A stretch of 64,000 bases of DNA, taken from an uncultured Phascolarctobacterium sp. GTDB taxonomy: Bacteria; Bacillota; Negativicutes; Acidaminococcales; Acidaminococcaceae. The position numbers and the translations under genes were made by a program. Shown one piece after another: positions 60,460 through 64,000 of the stretch (within the stretch, counting starts at the first letter, position 1; each line of letters opens with the position of its first letter). The notes beneath the pieces are model-generated. The model made no database searches. It worked only from the letters and a program-made list of their open reading frames with translations, and was not told the DNA's origin. Location: positions 17,616 through 81,615 of the forward strand of contig NZ_CALDXR010000032.1 of the NCBI RefSeq assembly GCF_937920985.1. The letters run 5' to 3'.

Positions 60460-61101
60460 TCACCTGCTTTCCACTTTTCCCTTGATAATCAGATTCAAGA
60501 CTTCGTCAAAGACCTGCTTCTGACCAGACTTGGCATTACCGGCAATAGCATCCAGATAGAAAAGTGATGTGATATCACACAACTCTGAGGTTCCTTGGTT
60601 CTCGGATTTTTCTGTTCCGGAATATTTTTTGGAATACATAAGGCAGCGAAGATCAATATTTACCCCCGCCTTTACAACATAGGCCAAAGCAATGAACATA
60701 CTCAGAGAGTACACCTTCATGCCAAAGGTAAAATCAGCGAAAATCTCGTCATCCTCCTGCAGCAGACCTGCAATACATTTGAAAAATCTAGTAAAGGTTT
60801 CATCCTCAAATTTCTTACTGATTTCCACCTCAGTGAAATGCAGGTTAATTTGATGATCAGCCAATATATCTTTTACCTCCTGCATATAAACAGCATAGTT
60901 ATCAACAGCTGTATTTGTATCACCTTCGCCATGCTCTACAGCAGTAATAATTTCTACAGTGTCGCCATCCTCAACCTCATTGTCAATAAGGTAGCTCAGA
61001 GGAAAATCATAATTACGCTCCTTTAAGACAAAATCCTCACTGATATACTTAGTCGGGCAAATTTTTCCTAACAGCATAATTGAAATAAAGACCTTGCGCA
61101 T
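60460..61101 (-). CDS. Stand-alone CARF-like protein (TM1812/Csx2-type)
   Basis: 213 aa, Rossmann-like. The N-terminal strand MRKVFISIMLLGKICPTKYI and the EIFADFTFGMKVYSLSMFIA stretch (residues 119-138) correspond to the beta-strand, helix and binding-loop pattern of TM1812-type CARF domains (compare DLTHGFRS-like motifs), followed by VNIDLRCLMYSKKY and a helical end. It has no HEPN, nuclease, protease or membrane part, so its output must pass through a partner, most simply the downstream sigma/HTH-like protein. GGAGAGG precedes ATG 61101. Confidence 0.7.
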   Translation of the reverse strand: MRKVFISIMLLGKICPTKYISEDFVLKERNYDFPLSYLIDNEVEDGDTVEIITAVEHGEGDTNTAVDNYAVYMQEVKDILADHQINLHFTEVEISKKFEDETFTRFFKCIAGLLQEDDEIFADFTFGMKVYSLSMFIALAYVVKAGVNIDLRCLMYSKKYSGTEKSENQGTSELCDITSLFYLDAIAGNAKSGQKQVFDEVLNLIIKGKVESR

Positions 61102-61168
61102 TTCAACCTCTCCTTGTTAATCAGATTTATTGTTTTAAACAACAGTCACCAGTGTGTCCTAGTTGTGC

Positions 61169-61190
61169 ATTTAACACAAATTAGTTATTA
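61169..61190 (-). promoter_or_regulatory. Possible promoter of CARF/sigma-like pair
   Basis: Minus-strand TGCTATAAT, an extended -10, upstream of ATG 61101; a weak TTTAGC lies 16 bp further up. It does not contain the GCAGAT motif, so the regulator pair would be expressed differently from its supposed targets. Confidence 0.4.
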
Positions 61191-61242
61191 TAGCATTCTA
61201 TAAAATCAGCTAAATTCCTGCCATATATTTATAAAAGGTAGG

Positions 61243-61575
61243 TTAATTGTGGTTTCCCAATACACAGAGACTGCGGCAGCCTATAATATCTCCTGCAACA
61301 TTACGCACCGGTTTACCAGGCTTTACCAGGTCCTTGCGCTCAGGGCAGGCCTGCAGCACGATGTGGGATACAATCAAAATAACTCCTTCCTCCTCCGGTG
61401 GCAGGTCAACAACATCGCCCAAAACGATTCTGGTCAACGGTGCGCCGCCCAGGTCGCCAATCAGCTCTTCGTGTTCTTCGCAGCGTGCAACTACGCCGGA
61501 CGGTTGCAGGGACAGAATTGCCTCTTCAGTTACTACTCTCACTTCATGCGGTGTCAGGTTTTTAATTTTTCTCAT
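61243..61575 (-). CDS. Hypothetical phage/mobile-type protein (LTPHEV family)
   Basis: 110 aa. Opens MRKIKNLTPHEVRVVTEEAI and ends PGKPVRNVAGDIIGCRSLCV, a pattern I associate with small proteins of prophages and plasmids of Firmicutes, usually near replication or DNA-modification genes; function not known. GDVVDLPPEEEGVILIVSHI forms the centre. Good AGGAAG ribosome site. Preceded by the best copy of the island motif (61652-61670), so it seems coregulated with cas10. Confidence 0.75.
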   Translation of the reverse strand: MRKIKNLTPHEVRVVTEEAILSLQPSGVVARCEEHEELIGDLGGAPLTRIVLGDVVDLPPEEEGVILIVSHIVLQACPERKDLVKPGKPVRNVAGDIIGCRSLCVLGNHN

Positions 61576-61651
61576 GGTTTTCTACTTCCTTTTCTTTTTC
61601 ATACAAATTGTTTAATTAAAGTATTGCAGGAGTTTTTTCTTATTTTCCTGC

Positions 61652-61670
61652 TCACTATATAAATCTGCAA
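61652..61670 (-). promoter_or_regulatory. Shared island motif, copy 1
   Basis: TTGCAGATTTATATAGTGA on the minus strand; TATAGT would be the -10 for the 61243 gene. Differs from copy 2 at only two or three positions over 18 bases. Confidence 0.55.
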
Positions 61671-61869
61671 TGAAAAACAAAATCCGGCACAAAACAGTAT
61701 TTTTTATAAAAATTGTTGCAGGAAACACCCACCGCAAATGTTGCGCTAATTTTGCGATAACTTTTGTTTTGTTTGCAAATAAGTTTTCAGATGTATGATA
61801 AAAGCTCTGTAAGGCGCATAGAACAAGATAAATTCAAGAAAGCACTTGCCAAAAGCTGTTCGATATGTT

Positions 61870-62015
61870 ATAGTAGATTTATCACAACAGGCAAATCATT
61901 TGCCAAAAGCCTGCAAGCCTTGCGCCAAGCGCATTTTACTTTTTGCAGACGCGGTAAAATACCGCTGTTGTGACAAAATCGGCTGTTTTTGCTATAAACA
62001 GCGTTTCGATTTTCC
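61870..62015. other. Structured non-coding stretch
   Basis: Contains GGCAAATCATTTGCC (15-bp palindrome), arms CACAACAG (61882) and CTGTTGTG (61963) enclosing about 75 nt, and AAAATCG-GCTGTTT-TTGCTAT-AAACAGC-GTTT-CGATTTT (61976-62014), a strong hairpin. No gene is seen on either strand. Could be an RNA or repeated element. Confidence 0.35.
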
Positions 62016-62073
62016 ATTGTAGGGCTTTTAGCCCGCTCTGTGAGCCGTGTGCGAGCCACGGGGTGAAAGGCCA

Positions 62074-62140
62074 GATTACCGCTTGCGGTATATAAAAAAA
62101 GACCTGAAGTCCGTATTCTTACGGACCTCAGGTCTTTTCG
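62074..62140. repeat. Hairpin element flanking the type III island, right copy
   Basis: GATTACCGCTTGCGGTATAT, an A-rich run, then AAAGACCTGAAGTCCGTA pairing with TACGGACCTCAGGTCTTTT. The hairpin is more perfect than the left copy at 46921-46988 and could end transcription in both directions. Confidence 0.65.
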
Positions 62141-62157
62141 TTTGGGCAAAATGCATT

Positions 62158-62307
62158 AGTCCATTACTTGTGGTTGGGTCGACCTAGTCCAAATTTTGTG
62201 CTCGATTAAGACCTGGTACATTTTGTGGTTTCGCTAGTACATTCTTGTGCTCAAGCTAGTCCAAATCTGTGGGTCAACCTAGTACAACTTTTGTGGTCGT
62301 AGGCCAA
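62158..62307. repeat. Degenerate tandem repeats at transposon end
   Basis: Six imperfect units of about 22-29 bp based on CTAGTACA..TTTGTGGTC (for example near 62190, 62217, 62236, 62259, 62278), head to tail. Spaced like transposase-binding sites at the end of an insertion sequence; origin unassigned. Confidence 0.5.
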
Positions 62308-62334
62308 AATACCCTGTTCAACAATAAGCAAAAA

Positions 62335-62368
62335 TGGCTTGTACAAACTAAAATTTCTGTACAAGCCA
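62335..62368. terminator. 11-bp inverted repeat hairpin upstream of ISL3 gene
   Basis: TGGCTTGTACA and TGTACAAGCCA separated by 12 bp. No long T-run; may be a transposon end structure or a barrier hairpin. Confidence 0.45.
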
Positions 62369-62381
62369 CATCTAAACAAAT

Positions 62382-62437
62382 AAATCCTCCTTCGTTAAAA
62401 TAGTAATTGCCTATATTACTAAAACGAAGGAGGATTT
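62382..62437 (+). promoter_or_regulatory. Ribosome-site-masking hairpin of the ISL3 transposase
   Basis: AAATCCTCCTTCGTT (62382-62396) is the perfect complement of AACGAAGGAGGATTT (62423-62437), with an inner TAGTAAT/ATTACTA stem. The right arm holds the AAGGAGG ribosome site of the transposase at 62445. Transcripts entering from outside would fold and hide it, a known way in which insertion sequences avoid impinging expression. Confidence 0.75.
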
Positions 62438-62444
62438 TTTATCT

Positions 62445-63509
62445 ATGCGTCAGTTTATCACAAATATGCTTAACATTCAAGAGGATAAGATTGAGGAACT
62501 ACAAACCATTGCGCAGTCCGACGGCTCAATCATTATTAATCTTAAGCTAAAGGTTACCTCTAAGATCTGTCCGTTCTGTTCCGGACCTGTAAAAATTCAT
62601 GGATACTATCCACGAACTCTCACACACTCTACACTGGTCAACCGTAAATGTAGCATTGTTTATCGCCAAAGAAGATTCCGTTGTCCCAAGTGTTCTTATT
62701 CTTTTAACGAACTTAATCCCTTTACTAAAGCCAATGACGGACTAACTCACGAAACCAAAATTAATATTTTGAAAGATTTAAAGCATCCCGAAGACACTTA
62801 TACCAGTGTTGCTGAACGATACCATGTTTCCAAAGCTACTGTTCTAAGATTATTTGACAAACACGTAGATATTATGCGTAAGCCTTTACCAATGGTATTA
62901 TCCATGGATGAGCACTATTTTCCTGAATCTGATATGGATTCTCTTTACTGCTACCTGCTCATGAATTTTATCACGGGTGAAGTAATAGATGTACTTCCCA
63001 CACGCAGAAAGCATTACCTTATTGACTATTTTTCCTCTATCCGTGGAGATATTCAAAACTACACTCTCAAACGCAGCGAACTCAACAATGTAAAGTATAT
63101 ATCCATGGATCTGTATGACAACTTTAGGGATGTTGCACAGATATGTTTCCCAGATGCCATTGTTTGTGCAGACAGCTTTCATGTAACCAAACATCTTACA
63201 GATGACTTTAATAAGATTAGGCTAAGATGTGCACGAAATACTGAAAACCATACCTATGAGTATCTTCTAAGAAAATTTAATTTTGTATTTCACCATACTA
63301 CGGACTTAAATAATGAACCAAAATACAACAAAGCCTTAGGCCATTATATCAATTTAAGAGATATCCGAGACTTACTGTTTGCTCAATTTCCAGAGTTGGA
63401 AATTGCTTATAACTTAAAAGAATTGTATCTGAAATTTAATCAGAGTGGAAAATATTACAAAGCTTCGTTACTGTCAATATTTTTGCGCAAATTTCTTCAG
63501 ACATCCTAG
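62445..63509 (+). pseudogene. ISL3-family transposase, probably truncated
   Basis: 354 aa. N-terminal zinc-ribbon CPFCSGPVKIHGY ... FRCPKCSYSF (residues about 43-90) is the zf-ISL3 domain; an HTH follows (SVAERYHVSKATVLRLFDKH); the DDE domain starts with VLSMDEHYFPESD and continues AIVCADSFHVTKHL. The usual ISL3 transposase is 400-450 aa and its final catalytic Glu region is not found: the frame ends at 63509 just before IS256-type sequence. So the gene looks interrupted by the next element. Confidence 0.8.
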
Positions 63510-63608
63510 CAGAAGTTTAGTTATATAAGTTTAGCGGTTAGTGCACTTCACCGTTAAATATCAACTAGCTTCTGCTTTAGATACCTTTGCTTATTAAGTT
63601 AGCTGTTT

Positions 63609-64000
63609 TTAAGATATTTTTGCTTCGCAATACAGTTCTTCGGCAAGCATATCTGTTAGATGTTTCATGTTCAAGTAACGTTTTTTGCCCCAATCATTGC
63701 TGGCTATATAACGCAATCTTGCACATACAAGCATCAATGCTGATTCACCATCAGGAAACGTGCCAATCACTCTTGTGCGACGCTTTATTTCTCTGTTTAC
63801 ACGCTCAATAACGTTGTTAGTACGTATACGCAGCCAATGCTCTGACGGAAACTCCATATAGGTTAAGGTTTCCTCTAAACCATTTTCTAGTTTATCTGCA
63901 GCCTTGTTAAGCTTCATCTCACGTAATCTGAAAATTACTGATTTAGCCTTTTCTTTAGCTGCTGCTTTATTCTCCTGAGCATGAATTGCTTTGAGCATCT
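63609..64000 (-). CDS. IS256-family transposase, C-terminal part (runs off the window)
   Basis: The C-terminal 130 residues of a Mutator/IS256-type transposase: FPSEHWLRIRTNNVIERVNR with the conserved IRTTN.IER region containing the catalytic Glu, then EIKRRTRVIGTFPDGESALM and ALMLVCARLRYI. The rest lies beyond 64000. Opposite in direction to the ISL3 gene. Bases 63510-63608 would be the non-coding end of this element; the repeats TAGCAGAAG and CTTCTGC in it may be part of its terminus. Confidence 0.85.
   Translation of the reverse strand, partial: MLKAIHAQENKAAAKEKAKSVIFRLREMKLNKAADKLENGLEETLTYMEFPSEHWLRIRTNNVIERVNREIKRRTRVIGTFPDGESALMLVCARLRYIASNDWGKKRYLNMKHLTDMLAEELYCEAKIS

Noticed and set aside
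61169..61190. CARF/sigma-like pair considered to carry the GCAGAT island motif in its own promoter
   Set aside because: The 61102-61242 region has TGCTATAAT but no CGCAGAT; the nearby TTATAAATATATGGCAGGAA is only loosely similar.
61764..62149. Two short overlapping frames on opposite strands
   Set aside because: They run through hairpin and repeat sequence; no ribosome sites and no recognisable protein.
46200..62400. Search for a CRISPR array belonging to the type III operon
   Set aside because: No direct repeats of 25-40 bp with regular spacing are present; the tandem units at 62158-62307 are degenerate and unequal in length with no spacers.

Overview
The window reads as a chromosomal segment of an anaerobic diderm Firmicute of the class Negativicutes, most like Phascolarctobacterium/Acidaminococcaceae. 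This is inferred from gene families and style (TctAB and TAXI-TRAP carboxylate transport, two-gene hflX/YnbB-type block, RNase J, T-box control, an EF-G-like paralogue); no rRNA is present to confirm it. Almost all genes lie on the minus strand.

Region 1 (1-19.3 kb) is housekeeping: a cation/Ca2+ exchanger behind a manganese (yybP-ykoY) riboswitch, tctBA, a methionine-gamma-lyase-like PLP enzyme, hflX, a DEAD-box helicase, cinA, rimO, a substrate-binding lipoprotein, a YgiQ-type radical SAM protein, a RodZ-like protein, ftsK and RNase J. A probable plus-strand small RNA (about 19480-19668) has its own promoter and terminator.

Region 2 (19.9-29.7 kb) is a phage-remnant patch (frameshifted small membrane ORF, RhuM, CI-like and Cro-like regulators) running straight into a complete type II-A CRISPR-Cas locus. 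That locus has 23 identical 36-bp repeats with 22 spacers of 30 bp, a leader with a consensus promoter and the ATTTGAG anchor, csn2, cas2, cas1, cas9 and a divergent tracrRNA. Two neighbouring spacers encode the same nonapeptide and differ inside its codons only at wobble positions.

Region 3 (30.2-46.2 kb) holds a TAXI-type TRAP transporter operon, a small protein of unknown function, a trpDCFBA operon behind a tryptophan T-box, an AlbA_2/ATPase-fold regulator, an EF-G-like GTPase with an altered P-loop, a DUF1848 protein and a DUF2325 coiled-coil protein.

Region 4 (46.3-61.7 kb) is the most unusual part: a type III-D-like CRISPR effector operon (cas10-cas7-csx10-tandem cas7-csx19-TIGR03986-cas6) with no adaptation genes and no CRISPR array. 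Around it are a CARF-HEPN nuclease, an ADP-ribosylglycohydrolase, and a two-gene unit of a stand-alone CARF-like protein plus a protein with sigma/HTH-like features. A shared promoter element, roughly CGCAGATnTATATAGTGA, occurs four times, all inside this island, and precedes three transcription units. I propose that cyclic-oligoadenylate signalling by Cas10 feeds both a nuclease and a transcriptional switch. This is inference.

Region 5 (61.7-64 kb) is intergenic repeat material followed by an ISL3-family transposase that appears interrupted by an IS256-family element running off the window end.
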